Under the pieces are notes generated by a model. That model saw only the letters and a program-made list of their open reading frames with translations, was not told the origin of the DNA and ran no database searches. This document shows, one piece after another, positions 17,476 through 26,311 of a stretch of 64,000 bases of DNA. Each line of letters starts with the position of its first letter. The first letter of the stretch is position 1. Source of the stretch: Serratia bockelmannii (GTDB lineage Bacteria; Pseudomonadota; Gammaproteobacteria; Enterobacterales; Enterobacteriaceae); assembly GCF_008011855.1 (NCBI RefSeq), contig NZ_VOUX01000033.1, forward strand, positions 930,001 to 994,000, written 5' to 3'. A program made the translations under genes and the position numbers.

Positions 17476-17554
17476 GGCAAAAATAGAGAAAACAGTCAAA
17501 ACAGGCCAGACAACCACTGTATAAGAAAAGCGCCACGGGTTCACCCTGCAGGCA

Positions 17555-17584
17555 TAAAAAAGCCCGCCGATAACCTCGACGGGC
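17555..17584 (-). terminator. Terminator after the SDR gene
   Basis: On the minus strand GCCCG-T-CGA...TCG-G-CGGGC forms a nine-pair stem (one G-U), followed by a run of T. It closes the LLM-SDR transcript. Confidence 0.8.
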
Positions 17585-17601
17585 CAGGAAGGAATAACCA
17601 T

Positions 17602-18336
17602 TCAAACCTGCGGCAAGCTCACCCCGCCAGCGCGCGCCAATTGCGCCAACAGCGCCGTTTGAAACGCCTCGTCGTGTACCGCCGCGTGGGGTTCGAGGCG
17701 CTGCTGATGGTGCCAATAACCGCCGGACGCCAGAGCCTGCGGTTCATCGCTGCTCACCAGCCACGCCTGCGTCACATGCCCCAGCGCCAGATCGTCGGGC
17801 GCGTCCGCGCCGCCCATTTTTGTCGGCACCCAACCGGGATCGACCGCGCTGCTGATCACGTCAGGCCACAGGCGCGCCACGGCGGCGGCCAGCGCGGTGA
17901 CGAACAGTTTGCTGTCCGAATAAGAGCCTGCGGCGCCGCCAAGCCAATCCACGCCGTTCAGTTCCGCCACGCCGTCAAAGTGCATACTGCTGCTCAGATA
18001 GACGATACGCTTGGGGCGTTCGATCAGGGCCGTCAGCAGGTAGGCCGCTATGACGTTCACCGGCATCACCTGCGGTCCGGTAAACATACCGGCATTGTGG
18101 ATCACCGCGTCCGGGCGACCGAGGCGATTGACCTGCTCGGCGAGCTGCCGGATCTGCTGCACATCGGACAGATCGCCGATCGTCGCCTGTGCACCGCGAT
18201 CCAGCAGATCGCGCACCGCGTCCAGACGGCCGGGCTCACGCGCATGCAGAATCACCTGATGCCCTTCGTCCAACAGCGTTTGCGCGGCGGCGCGGCCCAG
18301 CCCGTCCACCGAGCCGGTAATGAAAATGCGTGACAT
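17602..18336 (-). CDS. Short-chain dehydrogenase/reductase
   Basis: A 244-residue SDR enzyme. It has the nucleotide-binding FITGSVDGLGRAAAQTLL, NAGMF (NAG motif) and YSDSK (the YxxxK catalytic pair). GGAGGAGC precedes the ATG at 18336, so the upstream in-frame ATG at 18378 is rejected. It follows the LLM gene by 13 bases and is co-transcribed. Substrate unknown. Confidence 0.88.
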   Translation of the reverse strand: MSRIFITGSVDGLGRAAAQTLLDEGHQVILHAREPGRLDAVRDLLDRGAQATIGDLSDVQQIRQLAEQVNRLGRPDAVIHNAGMFTGPQVMPVNVIAAYLLTALIERPKRIVYLSSSMHFDGVAELNGVDWLGGAAGSYSDSKLFVTALAAAVARLWPDVISSAVDPGWVPTKMGGADAPDDLALGHVTQAWLVSSDEPQALASGGYWHHQQRLEPHAAVHDEAFQTALLAQLARAGGVSLPQV

Positions 18337-18349
18337 GCAGCTCCTCCGT

Positions 18350-19372
18350 TTAGCGCCAGCCGAGCGCCGGCGCGACATGGGTTAAAATCGATTCGATAAC
18401 GTGGGCGTTGTAATCCACGCCCAGTTGGTTAGGCACGGTCAGCAGCAAGGTATCCGCTTCGGCGATGGCCTCGTCCTGCGCCAGCTGTTCGATCAACGCG
18501 TCAGGTTCTGCGGCGTAACTGCGGCCAAAGATCGCCCGGGTTTGCGCATCGATATACCCCAGTTGGTCGCCTTCCTTACCGCTGCCGCCGAAGTAGTTGC
18601 GATCCCGCTGATCCACCAGCGCGAAGATGCTACGGCTCACGGAAACCCGCGGCTCATGCGTGTGGCCGGCCTCTTGCCAGGCGGCGCGGTAGGCGCGGAT
18701 CTGCTTGGCTTGCTGGATGTGGAAGGGTTCGCCGGTCTCGTCGTTCTTGAGCGTCGAGCTTTGCAGGTGCATGCCGAGCTTCGCCGCCCAGACGGCGGTG
18801 GCATTGGAGCCGGCGCCCCACCAGATGCGGTCGCGCAGCCCGGCGGAAAACGGTTCCGGCCGCAGCAGCCCGGGCGGATTCGGGAACATCGGCTGCGGAT
18901 TGGGCTCGGCGAACCCTTCGCCGCGCAGCGCTTCCAGGAACACTTCGGTATGGCGGCGGGCCATGTCCGCATCGGTTTCGCCGTCGGCCGGGGCATAGCC
19001 GAAATAGCGCCAGCCGTCGATCACCTGCTCCGGCGAGCCGCGGCTGATGCCGAGCTGCAGCCGCCCGCCGGCGATCAGATCCGCCGCGCCAGCGTCCTCC
19101 ACCATGTACAGCGGATTTTCATAGCGCATGTCGATCACGCCGGTGCCGATCTCGATGCGTTGGGTTTTGGCGCCGATGGCGGCCAACAGCGGGAACGGCG
19201 ATCCCAGCTGGCGCGCGAAGTGATGCACGCGAAAATAGGCGCCGTCCGCCCCCAGATCTTCGGCGGCGACCGCCAGATCGATGGACTGCAGCAGCGCATC
19301 CGCCGCGGAACGGGTGCCGGACTGGGCGGAAGGCGACCAGTGGCCAAACGAGAGAAAACCAATCTTTTTCAT
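18350..19372 (-). CDS. LLM class flavin-dependent oxidoreductase
   Basis: A 340-residue luciferase-like monooxygenase (FMN barrel). Seen: the N-terminal beta strand KKIGFLSFGHW, the HHFARQLGSPFPLLAAIGAKTQRIEIGTGVIDMRYENP block and LQLGISRGSPEQV. It probably needs reduced flavin from a reductase. It is first in a two-gene transcript with the SDR, so the pair may act in sequence on one substrate. Function is unassigned. Confidence 0.87.
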   Translation of the reverse strand: MKKIGFLSFGHWSPSAQSGTRSAADALLQSIDLAVAAEDLGADGAYFRVHHFARQLGSPFPLLAAIGAKTQRIEIGTGVIDMRYENPLYMVEDAGAADLIAGGRLQLGISRGSPEQVIDGWRYFGYAPADGETDADMARRHTEVFLEALRGEGFAEPNPQPMFPNPPGLLRPEPFSAGLRDRIWWGAGSNATAVWAAKLGMHLQSSTLKNDETGEPFHIQQAKQIRAYRAAWQEAGHTHEPRVSVSRSIFALVDQRDRNYFGGSGKEGDQLGYIDAQTRAIFGRSYAAEPDALIEQLAQDEAIAEADTLLLTVPNQLGVDYNAHVIESILTHVAPALGWR

Positions 19373-19525
19373 CGGGCATCATCCTCAGAGGCAAAACATG
19401 AGCCTACAGTGACAAAAACCGCGCGCCTTGCGCCAGCAAAATCACCCTCGATCGCACTAAACGAACCGATTGCCGCCGCACCGCCCGGCGATTGTAATCA
19501 AAAAACAAATGTCGTATAACAAGCA

Positions 19526-19612
19526 GCTCCGAGGGGTGTCCTGTTACGGGCTGAGATGGCGCAAGCCGAACCCTTTGAACCTGATCTGGGTCATGCCAGC
19601 GAAGGGACGGTT
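19526..19612 (+). promoter_or_regulatory. TPP riboswitch (THI element)
   Basis: It has the thi-box features: GGGGTGTCC stem, the CTGAGA core at 19551-19556, and the long conserved arm from CCCTTTGAACCTGATC to CAGCGAAGGGA. Just downstream a GGCAAC/GTTGCC hairpin (about 19614-19638) may be the expression platform ahead of the tenA Shine-Dalgarno. It puts the tenA-thiZXY operon under control of thiamine pyrophosphate. Confidence 0.95.
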
Positions 19613-19686
19613 AGGCAACAACGCTCTCACCCGTTGCCTGTTCATACCCCAGCGTGCCCGGATCTCCACTGACTCAAGGAGGTCCC

Positions 19687-20370
19687 ATGTCCATCACTAC
19701 CCTGTTCGAAAGCGGTCTTTACGGCCGGCTGCGCCACCATGCCGGCAGCCACTGGCAAGATTACGTCGATCATCCATTTCTGCAGCAGCTGGCCGCCGGC
19801 ACCTTGCCTGAACGCGCTTTTCGCCGCTACCTGACCCAGGACTATCTGTTTCTGCTGCACTTCGCCCGCGCCTACGCGCTGCTGGTCAGCAAGCTGCGCA
19901 CCCTGCCGGAGATGCGCGCCGCCACCGCCTCGCTCAACGGCATCGTCGCCGAACTGCCGTTGCACGTGGCCTACTGCGCCGAATGGGGGCTGAGCGAAGC
20001 GCAGATCGCCGCCCAGCCGGAAGCGTCGGAAACCATGAACTACACCCGCTACGTGCTGGATATCGGCCATGCCGGCGACGCCCTCGATCTGCTGGCCGGC
20101 CTGCTGCCCTGCGTGGCCGGCTATGCCGAAATCGGCCTGCGGCTGCTGCACGATCCCGCCACTCAGATGGAGGGCAATCCTTACGCCTCCTGGATCCGCA
20201 ACTACGGCGACGAGGGCTATCTGGCCGGCGTGCGTGCCGCCATCGAACTGCTGGAAACCGTCGGCCACCAGCGCGGCGCACAAGGCCGCTTCACCGAGCT
20301 GGCGCAGATTTTCACCACCGCCACCCAGCTGGAATCGGCATTTTGGCAGATGGGGCTGAACGCCTCATGA
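19687..20370 (+). CDS. tenA: TenA family aminopyrimidine aminohydrolase (thiaminase II)
   Basis: TenA, 227 residues. It hydrolyses aminopyrimidine breakdown products of thiamine to HMP for salvage. The catalytic Cys142 lies in LLPCVAGYAEIG with the acidic Glu148, as in Cys-type TenA-C enzymes. AAGGAGGTCCC precedes the ATG at 19687; a frame opening at 19654 is rejected. It overlaps the ABC ATPase gene by ATGA. The TPP riboswitch controls the operon. Confidence 0.93.
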   Translation: MSITTLFESGLYGRLRHHAGSHWQDYVDHPFLQQLAAGTLPERAFRRYLTQDYLFLLHFARAYALLVSKLRTLPEMRAATASLNGIVAELPLHVAYCAEWGLSEAQIAAQPEASETMNYTRYVLDIGHAGDALDLLAGLLPCVAGYAEIGLRLLHDPATQMEGNPYASWIRNYGDEGYLAGVRAAIELLETVGHQRGAQGRFTELAQIFTTATQLESAFWQMGLNAS

Positions 20371-21107
20371 CCTCCCCGCTTCTCCCACCCGGCATCCAGG
20401 TGCGGGATCTCAGCCTGCGTTTCGGTCAGCAAATCGTCTTCGACCGGCTGAGCTTCGACATCGCCGGCGGCAGCTTCGTCGCCCTGCTCGGCGCCAGCGG
20501 CGCCGGCAAAACCAGCCTGCTGAAGATCATCGCCGGCCTGGCGCAGGCCAGTTCGGGCACGGTGACCGGCAGCGACGGTTTGCCGATCGCCGGGCGCATC
20601 GCCTACATGGGGCAAAAAGACCTGCTCTACCCGTGGCTGACCGTCGAAGAGAACGTCGCCCTCGGCTCGCGGCTGCGCGGCGAAGTGGCGGATCGGGCGT
20701 GGGTGGCGCATCTGCTCGAACGCGTAGGCCTGGCCGCGCATGGCCGCAGCCTGCCCGCCGCGCTGTCCGGCGGCATGCGCCAGCGCGCCGCCATCGCCCG
20801 CACGCTCTACGAACGCCAGCCGATCGTGCTGATGGACGAACCCTTCTCCGCATTGGACGCCATTACCCGCGCCGAGATCCAAAGCCTGGCCGCCGAGCTG
20901 CTGGCGCAAAATACCGTACTGCTGATCACCCACGATCCGATGGAGGCCTGCCGCCTGAGCCACCGGCTGCTGGTACTGTCGCCCTGGCCGCTGGGCCTCG
21001 ACGATACCCACCGTATCAGCGGGCAACCGCCGCGCGCGCCGGATGACGCCGACCTGCTGAAAAGCCAGGCCGAGCTGCTGCAACAGCTGGTGAGGGCCGC
21101 GCAATGA
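20367..21107 (+). CDS. thiZ: Thiamine-precursor ABC transporter ATPase
   Basis: A 246-residue ABC ATPase. Walker A GASGAGKTS is at 42-50, the Q-loop in MGQKDLLYPWLTVEEN, the signature LSGGMRQR at about 135 and Walker B IVLMDEPF at about 155. It belongs to the nitrate/sulfonate/taurine/HMP subfamily. The ATGA overlap with tenA before it and with the permease after it shows tight coupling. Neighbours and riboswitch make it the ThiZ subunit of the ThiXYZ importer of formylaminopyrimidine. Confidence 0.9.
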   Translation: MTSPLLPPGIQVRDLSLRFGQQIVFDRLSFDIAGGSFVALLGASGAGKTSLLKIIAGLAQASSGTVTGSDGLPIAGRIAYMGQKDLLYPWLTVEENVALGSRLRGEVADRAWVAHLLERVGLAAHGRSLPAALSGGMRQRAAIARTLYERQPIVLMDEPFSALDAITRAEIQSLAAELLAQNTVLLITHDPMEACRLSHRLLVLSPWPLGLDDTHRISGQPPRAPDDADLLKSQAELLQQLVRAAQ

Positions 21108-21871
21108 AGATTGCCGAAGAGCGTGGCCTCACCCGCCTGCGGCGTGGGCTGACGGTGTTTGCCGGCCTGCTGCTGCTGTGGTGGCTGGCGGCGCAAAGCG
21201 GCATTCCGGCCTTTCTGCTGCCCACGCCGGGCGCGGTGGCGCAGGCGCTGTGGGACGGGCGCGGCTATCTCGCCTGGCACACGCTGGTCACGGCTTCGGA
21301 GATCGTCAGCGGGCTGGTGCTGGGCGTGCTGCTCGGCGCGGCGCTGGCGCTGTGCATGATCTTCTCGCCGCGGCTGCAGCGCTGGCTGATGCCACTGGTG
21401 CTCACCAGCCAGGCGATACCGGTGTTCGCCCTGGCGCCACTGCTGGTGCTGTGGTTCGGCTTCGGCATGAGCGCCAAGGTGGCGATGGCGGTGCTGGTGA
21501 TTTTCTTCCCGGTGGTGTCGGCCTTTTTCGACGGGCTGCGCCGGGTCAACAACGACTATCTCGATCTGGCGCGCACGATGCGCGCTTCGCGCTGGGCGCA
21601 GCTGCGGCACGTGCGGCTGATGGCGGCGCTACCGGCCTTCGGCTCCGGCCTGCGCATGGCCGCCGCCGTCGCGCCGATCGGCGCCATCATCGGCGAATGG
21701 GTCGGCTCGGCCGAAGGGCTGGGCTACGTGATGCTGAACGCCAACGCGCGCATGCAGACCGACGTCTGCTTCGCCGCGCTGTTTATTTTGGTGCTGATGA
21801 CCGTGCTGCTGTGGGCCGCGGTGGATGCGCTGCTGCGGCGCCTGATCGCCTGGGCGCCGGAAAACGACTGA
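21104..21871 (+). CDS. thiX: Thiamine-precursor ABC transporter permease
   Basis: A 255-residue permease of the BPD type with about six membrane helices. The EAA loop near residues 150-175 reads AAFFDGLRRVNNDYLDLARTMRASRW...VRLMAALP, which docks ThiZ. It starts in an ATGA overlap with the ATPase gene. ThiX of the pyrimidine-precursor importer by context; taken alone it resembles SsuC/TauC permeases. Confidence 0.9.
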   Translation: MKIAEERGLTRLRRGLTVFAGLLLLWWLAAQSGIPAFLLPTPGAVAQALWDGRGYLAWHTLVTASEIVSGLVLGVLLGAALALCMIFSPRLQRWLMPLVLTSQAIPVFALAPLLVLWFGFGMSAKVAMAVLVIFFPVVSAFFDGLRRVNNDYLDLARTMRASRWAQLRHVRLMAALPAFGSGLRMAAAVAPIGAIIGEWVGSAEGLGYVMLNANARMQTDVCFAALFILVLMTVLLWAAVDALLRRLIAWAPEND

Positions 21872-21906
21872 TGATTGCAACCATAACCAGGGATAAAGGA
21901 ACGACC

Positions 21907-22842
21907 ATGATCAAACAAACCGTTTGCGGGCTGCTGCTCGGCGCCGCCCTCACCGGCCAGGCCGGCGCGGCCGACAAGCTGACGCTGGTGCTCGACTGGT
22001 ACATCAACCCCGATCACGCGCCAATTATGGTGGCCGAGCAGATCGGCGCCTTCAAGGCCGCAGGGTTGGACGTCAAGATCGTGCCGCCGTCCGATCCGGC
22101 GCTGCCGCCGCGGCTGGTGGCCGCCAAACAGGCCGACCTCGCCATCACCTATCAGCCGCAGCTGCACTTCTTCGCCGATCAGGGCCTGCCGCTGATGCGC
22201 GTCGGCACGCTGATCAACACGCCGTTGAATACGGTGATCGCGCTGGACAAAAACATCACGTCGCCGGCGGATCTCAAGGGCAAAACGGTGGGCTACTCGG
22301 TCAGCGGCATCGAACAGGCGACGCTGGCCACCATGGTCGAACACGAGCACCTCAAGCCGCAGGACATCAAGCTCATCAACGTCAACTTCCAGCTGACCAG
22401 CGCCCTGCTGGCGGGCCAGGTCGATGCGGTGATCGGCGGCTACCGCAATATCGAAGCGCTGGAGCTGAAGCTGCAGGGCAAAAAGCCGGTGGTGTTTAAC
22501 GTCGAAGACTACGGCGTGCCGGCCTACGACGAGCTGATCATCGTCGCCAACCGCGATGCGGTGAACGAGCCGAAAATCCGCAAATTCCTCGCCGCACTGA
22601 AGCAAGGCAGCGACTACCTGCATGCACACCCGCAGGACACCTGGCTGGCGTTCGCCAAGGCGCACCCGGAGCTGAATACCGAGCTGAACAAACAGGCGTG
22701 GCAAGCCAGCCTGCCGCTGTTCGCCCGCGATCCGGCCAAGTTGGATCGCGCGCGCTACCAGGCTTACGAACAGTTCCTGCTCGACAACAAGCTGATCAAG
22801 AAAATCACCCCGGTGGAACAGTACGCGGTGGAGCTCGACTGA
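21907..22842 (+). CDS. thiY: Thiamine-precursor binding protein (NMT1/THI5-like)
   Basis: A 311-residue periplasmic binding protein. Signal peptide MIKQTVCGLLLGAALTGQAGA, then the THI5-like fold LTLVLDWYINPDHAPIMVAEQIG, typical of ThiY, which binds N-formyl-4-amino-5-aminomethyl-2-methylpyrimidine. SD AAAGGA precedes the ATG. It is the last gene of the operon; its TGA abuts, with no spacing, the stop of the convergent binding-protein gene. Confidence 0.92.
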   Translation: MIKQTVCGLLLGAALTGQAGAADKLTLVLDWYINPDHAPIMVAEQIGAFKAAGLDVKIVPPSDPALPPRLVAAKQADLAITYQPQLHFFADQGLPLMRVGTLINTPLNTVIALDKNITSPADLKGKTVGYSVSGIEQATLATMVEHEHLKPQDIKLINVNFQLTSALLAGQVDAVIGGYRNIEALELKLQGKKPVVFNVEDYGVPAYDELIIVANRDAVNEPKIRKFLAALKQGSDYLHAHPQDTWLAFAKAHPELNTELNKQAWQASLPLFARDPAKLDRARYQAYEQFLLDNKLIKKITPVEQYAVELD

Positions 22843-23583
22843 TCACGCCGAGGCGGCCGGCGGCGCCACCGTCACCTCGCCCTGGCCGCTGCGCTGCAAG
22901 GCCGCCTTCACCAGCCCGTTGGCCTTGCAGCGTTCGATAAACGCGTTCACGTAGGCGGCGCCCTGCGTTTTTTGCCGCGGCACCGCCATCGCCTGGTGGA
23001 TGGCGGTGAAATGCCCGTCCAGCACCCGGTAGCCGGGATGGGCGGCCGCAGCGGCCAGCAGCGGTTGACGCACGCCGGCCGCCGCCTCCAGCCCCCGTTC
23101 GAAAAACAGCGCGATCGCCTCGGCGGAGGTTGCCACCCGCACCAGCTGCGCCTGCTGCAGCGTGCGCGATAAAAACAGATCGTACGCCGCCCCCTGGCCG
23201 ACCGCGATGCGCACCTCCGGCCGGTCGAGCTGCGCCACCTCAAAGTAAGGCGCGTCGTTCGCCACCAGGTAAGTCCCCTCGATGATCACATAGGGTTCGC
23301 TGAAGGCGATTTGCGCCGCACGCACCGGCTCGATAGCCATAAAAGCCAGGTTCCAGGCGCCGCTGTCCAGGTCGGCAAACACCTTGCCCGCCGCGTCATA
23401 GGTGACCAGCTCGAGCGCCACGCCCAGCTCCTGGGCCAGCGCGGCGGCCAGCTCCACCGAAGCGCCTTGCGGTTTACCGCCGGCCCCGGCCTGTGCCAGC
23501 ACCGGATTGCCGTAGTTGATCGCCGCGCGCAACACGCCTTGCGGGGCCAGATCGTCGAGTACCGCGGCGGGAATCGTCTGCAT
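22843..23583 (-). CDS. Solute-binding protein (SBP_bac_3) without signal peptide
   Basis: A 246-residue amino-acid-type binding domain: LRAAINYGNPVLAQ...GASVELAAALAQELGVALELVTYDAAGKVFADLDSG, then the AFSEPYVIIEGTYLV motif, typical of the family-3 fold. There is no export signal: the first residues are MQTIPAAVLDDLAPQGVL, and the strong AGGAGG right before this ATG makes a longer product unlikely. So it should be cytoplasmic, either a sensor or enzyme-like use of the fold. It stands alone, convergent with thiY and divergent from opgB. Confidence 0.8.
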   Translation of the reverse strand: MQTIPAAVLDDLAPQGVLRAAINYGNPVLAQAGAGGKPQGASVELAAALAQELGVALELVTYDAAGKVFADLDSGAWNLAFMAIEPVRAAQIAFSEPYVIIEGTYLVANDAPYFEVAQLDRPEVRIAVGQGAAYDLFLSRTLQQAQLVRVATSAEAIALFFERGLEAAAGVRQPLLAAAAAHPGYRVLDGHFTAIHQAMAVPRQKTQGAAYVNAFIERCKANGLVKAALQRSGQGEVTVAPPAASA

Positions 23584-23868
23584 ACTTCCTCCTGTGAAAG
23601 GCTGATGGGCGCACCGTCGTGGCGCTCATTAAGCGTAGAGCGAAACCTCCGACCAGCAAGCTTTCGCCGCCGAGGCCGCCGTCGGCGTGATTAACGTCAC
23701 ACTATTGTCATAAAAATGTACAATAGCCGCCGTTCGTCGGCCGTAGCGGGAGATCGCGCGTTGTTCCGCCGCCGGCAATAGGCTATACCCTTCACTTTTC
23801 GCGCCGCGGCACGGTCGGCGGCGCAGACCAGGGCAGCAACGTTTTTTCAATCAGACAGGGTTTGGCGG

Positions 23869-26172
23869 ATGGTTTTAGCAGTCGTTTCGTTTGTTCTCTT
23901 CTTGGCGTCGATTTTGATTTATCGCACCCGGGCCGCCGCCAACCGCTGGTGGTTCGCCATTTTGCTGACGCTGCTCGGCAGCTATCTGGTGCTGAACGTT
24001 ATTCTGATCGCCAGCAACTACTTTACCGGCGACGGCATCACCGACGCGGTGATTTACACCGTCACCAGCAGCCTCAAAGGCGCGGGCATCAGCAAATACG
24101 TGCTGCCGTTCATCGGCCTGCTGGCGGCGTTGGGGCTTATCTTCGCGGTGCTGGCCCGCAGCCTGCTGCGCCGCAAAGCCAAAGGCAGCAGCGTGGCCTA
24201 CAGTATCGTCGCCGTGCTGCTGGCGCTGTTTTCGGTCGGCACCACCCCGGCATTTCAGGACATCTCGCTGCTGGTCAAGAGCCAGATCGTCGGCGATACC
24301 GCCGATTTCACCACTTACTACAAAGCGCCGAAAAAAACCGTGCAGGGCAAACGGCCGAACCTGGTGTACATCTATGCCGAGAGCCTGGAGCGCACCTACT
24401 TCGATACCGAGCTGTTTCCCGGCCTGGCCGATGAGCTGAACGCCCTGCGCGCGGACAGCATCGATTTCAGCAACACCCAACAGCTGCCGGGCACCGGTTA
24501 CACCATCGCCGGCATGGTCGCCTCACAGTGCGGCATTCCGCTGTTCGCGCCCTTCGACGGCAACGCCTCCAGCGCGGTCTCCACCTTCTACCCGGAGAAC
24601 GTCTGCCTGGGCGACGTGCTGAAGGCCGCCGGCTACAGCAACTATTTCTATCAGGGCGCCGAGCTGGCGTTCGCCGGTAAAGACACCTTCCTGAAATCCC
24701 ACGGCTTCGACCACGTTTACGGCTTCAAAGAGCTGCGCGAACAGGTCGCCGATCCGAGCTACAAAAACGACTGGGGCTGGTACGACGACAGCGTGCTGGA
24801 CGTGGTGTACGGCAAGTTCGTCGAGCTGTCCAAACAGCGCCAACCGTTCTCGCTGTTTACCCTGACCGTCGATACCCATCACCCGGACGGCTTTATCTCC
24901 GCCGGCTGCAGCAAGAAAAGCTACGCCTGGCAGAACAAGGAAAACCGCTCGCTGAGCGCGGTGGCCTGCAGCCAGCAACACATCGCCGCGCTGATCGACA
25001 AAATCAAACGCTCGCCCTATTTCAGCAACACCGTGATCGTGGTCTCCTCCGATCATCTGGCGATGAACAACACCGCCTACGACATCCTGACCAAACAGAA
25101 GCGCCGCAACCTGTTCTTCATCATCGACGGCACCCGGCCGCAGGCGGAGCAGCGCAACGAGAAGCGCAGCACGCTGGACAACGGCGCCACGGTGCTGGAC
25201 GTGATGGGCGGCGACAACTACATCGGCCTCGGCCGCAGCAGCCTGTCGGCGCCGTCGCTGTCTACGGTGTTCCTGAATATCGAAGAGAAAATTAACGGCT
25301 GGAAACCGGCGGTGATCAACCAGTGGGGCCTGCCGAACCGCATCAGCGACTACAGCGTGGACACGCGCCAACGCAGCTTCAGCTTCTCCGGCGTCACTTA
25401 CAAGGTGCCGTTCATCCTGCGGGTGGGCGACAACCGCATCGAACCGATGTTCAACGTCTACCTCTCCACCCCGCTGCGCAAACAGCTGGCCGGGCTGGGC
25501 GCGGGGGAGAAATTCGTCTGGGTCGATAAATGCTACGAGATCGGCCGGGTCTGGGCGCCGCAGCTGGCGCTGAGCACCGACATCTGCGTGGCCTCCGGCA
25601 CCCTGGCCTCGCCGCCGCAGATCGCGCAGGCCAGCGGCGAACGCTTCAACGGCAAGGTGAACTTCACCGGCCCGGCGACGGACAGCGTCGCCGATTACCA
25701 AAACGCCGTCGCTCGCCTGCAGGTGGACGATGCGGCGGTGAAATACCGGGCGGACGCCATCGAGTTCATGCTGCCCGGCCTGCCGGAGCAGGTGAAGGCC
25801 ATTACCGGCGTTTCCGCCGTCGAGGAGTGGGGCCGCTGGTCCGACGCCAACCTGGCGCCGGCGGTCGACATCGATTACGTCGACCCGCTGCCGAAGACCT
25901 TTGATCTGGTGCTGCGCGCCCGCGCCTACGGCAACAACGTCGGCGAACCAATTTCGGTGCGCGTCGGCGACGAAGAGCGCTTCGTGTCGCTCGGCGAGCA
26001 GGACAGCACCGTCACCCTGCGCTTCGACAACCCGCGCGGCGCGCAGAAGATCAGCATTACCCCGCCGGCACCGACCGAGCCGAAAGAGAGCGCCAGCGGC
26101 GGCTTCACGCCGAAGAAGCTGGGCATCGGCCTGGTATCGCTGAAGGTCGAAGCGGCCGCTCCCGCCTCCTGA
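23869..26172 (+). CDS. opgB: Phosphoglycerol transferase I (osmoregulated periplasmic glucan modification)
   Basis: OpgB/MdoB, 767 residues (E. coli 763). It transfers phosphoglycerol from phosphatidylglycerol to periplasmic glucans. Three to four N-terminal membrane helices (1-120) are followed by an LtaS-like sulfatase-fold domain with YAESLERTYFD, the GTGYTIAGMVASQCGIPLF block, TVDTHHPDGF and VSSDHLAMNN metal-site motifs, then a C-terminal domain ending at about 760 with RKLGIG-like KKLGIGLVSLKVE. The match to E. coli OpgB is continuous. The 285-base upstream gap holds no gene that I can support. Confidence 0.95.
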   Translation: MVLAVVSFVLFLASILIYRTRAAANRWWFAILLTLLGSYLVLNVILIASNYFTGDGITDAVIYTVTSSLKGAGISKYVLPFIGLLAALGLIFAVLARSLLRRKAKGSSVAYSIVAVLLALFSVGTTPAFQDISLLVKSQIVGDTADFTTYYKAPKKTVQGKRPNLVYIYAESLERTYFDTELFPGLADELNALRADSIDFSNTQQLPGTGYTIAGMVASQCGIPLFAPFDGNASSAVSTFYPENVCLGDVLKAAGYSNYFYQGAELAFAGKDTFLKSHGFDHVYGFKELREQVADPSYKNDWGWYDDSVLDVVYGKFVELSKQRQPFSLFTLTVDTHHPDGFISAGCSKKSYAWQNKENRSLSAVACSQQHIAALIDKIKRSPYFSNTVIVVSSDHLAMNNTAYDILTKQKRRNLFFIIDGTRPQAEQRNEKRSTLDNGATVLDVMGGDNYIGLGRSSLSAPSLSTVFLNIEEKINGWKPAVINQWGLPNRISDYSVDTRQRSFSFSGVTYKVPFILRVGDNRIEPMFNVYLSTPLRKQLAGLGAGEKFVWVDKCYEIGRVWAPQLALSTDICVASGTLASPPQIAQASGERFNGKVNFTGPATDSVADYQNAVARLQVDDAAVKYRADAIEFMLPGLPEQVKAITGVSAVEEWGRWSDANLAPAVDIDYVDPLPKTFDLVLRARAYGNNVGEPISVRVGDEERFVSLGEQDSTVTLRFDNPRGAQKISITPPAPTEPKESASGGFTPKKLGIGLVSLKVEAAAPAS

Positions 26173-26311
26173 TCCCCCCGCCTTCACGGGCGCGGTAATT
26201 TCTTTGCCGTGCCCGTCATTTCGACCAAGCTTTTACGCCCTGCTTCGGCTAACCTGTGACGGTGAAATGCCGCCAATCCCGCCCCAGAGCCGGGACATCG
26301 AAGGAGAAAGT

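Noticed and set aside
21178..22842. A 554-codon frame ending with ThiY
   Set aside because: The first half is thiX in another frame; AAAGGA and a signal peptide define the start at 21907.
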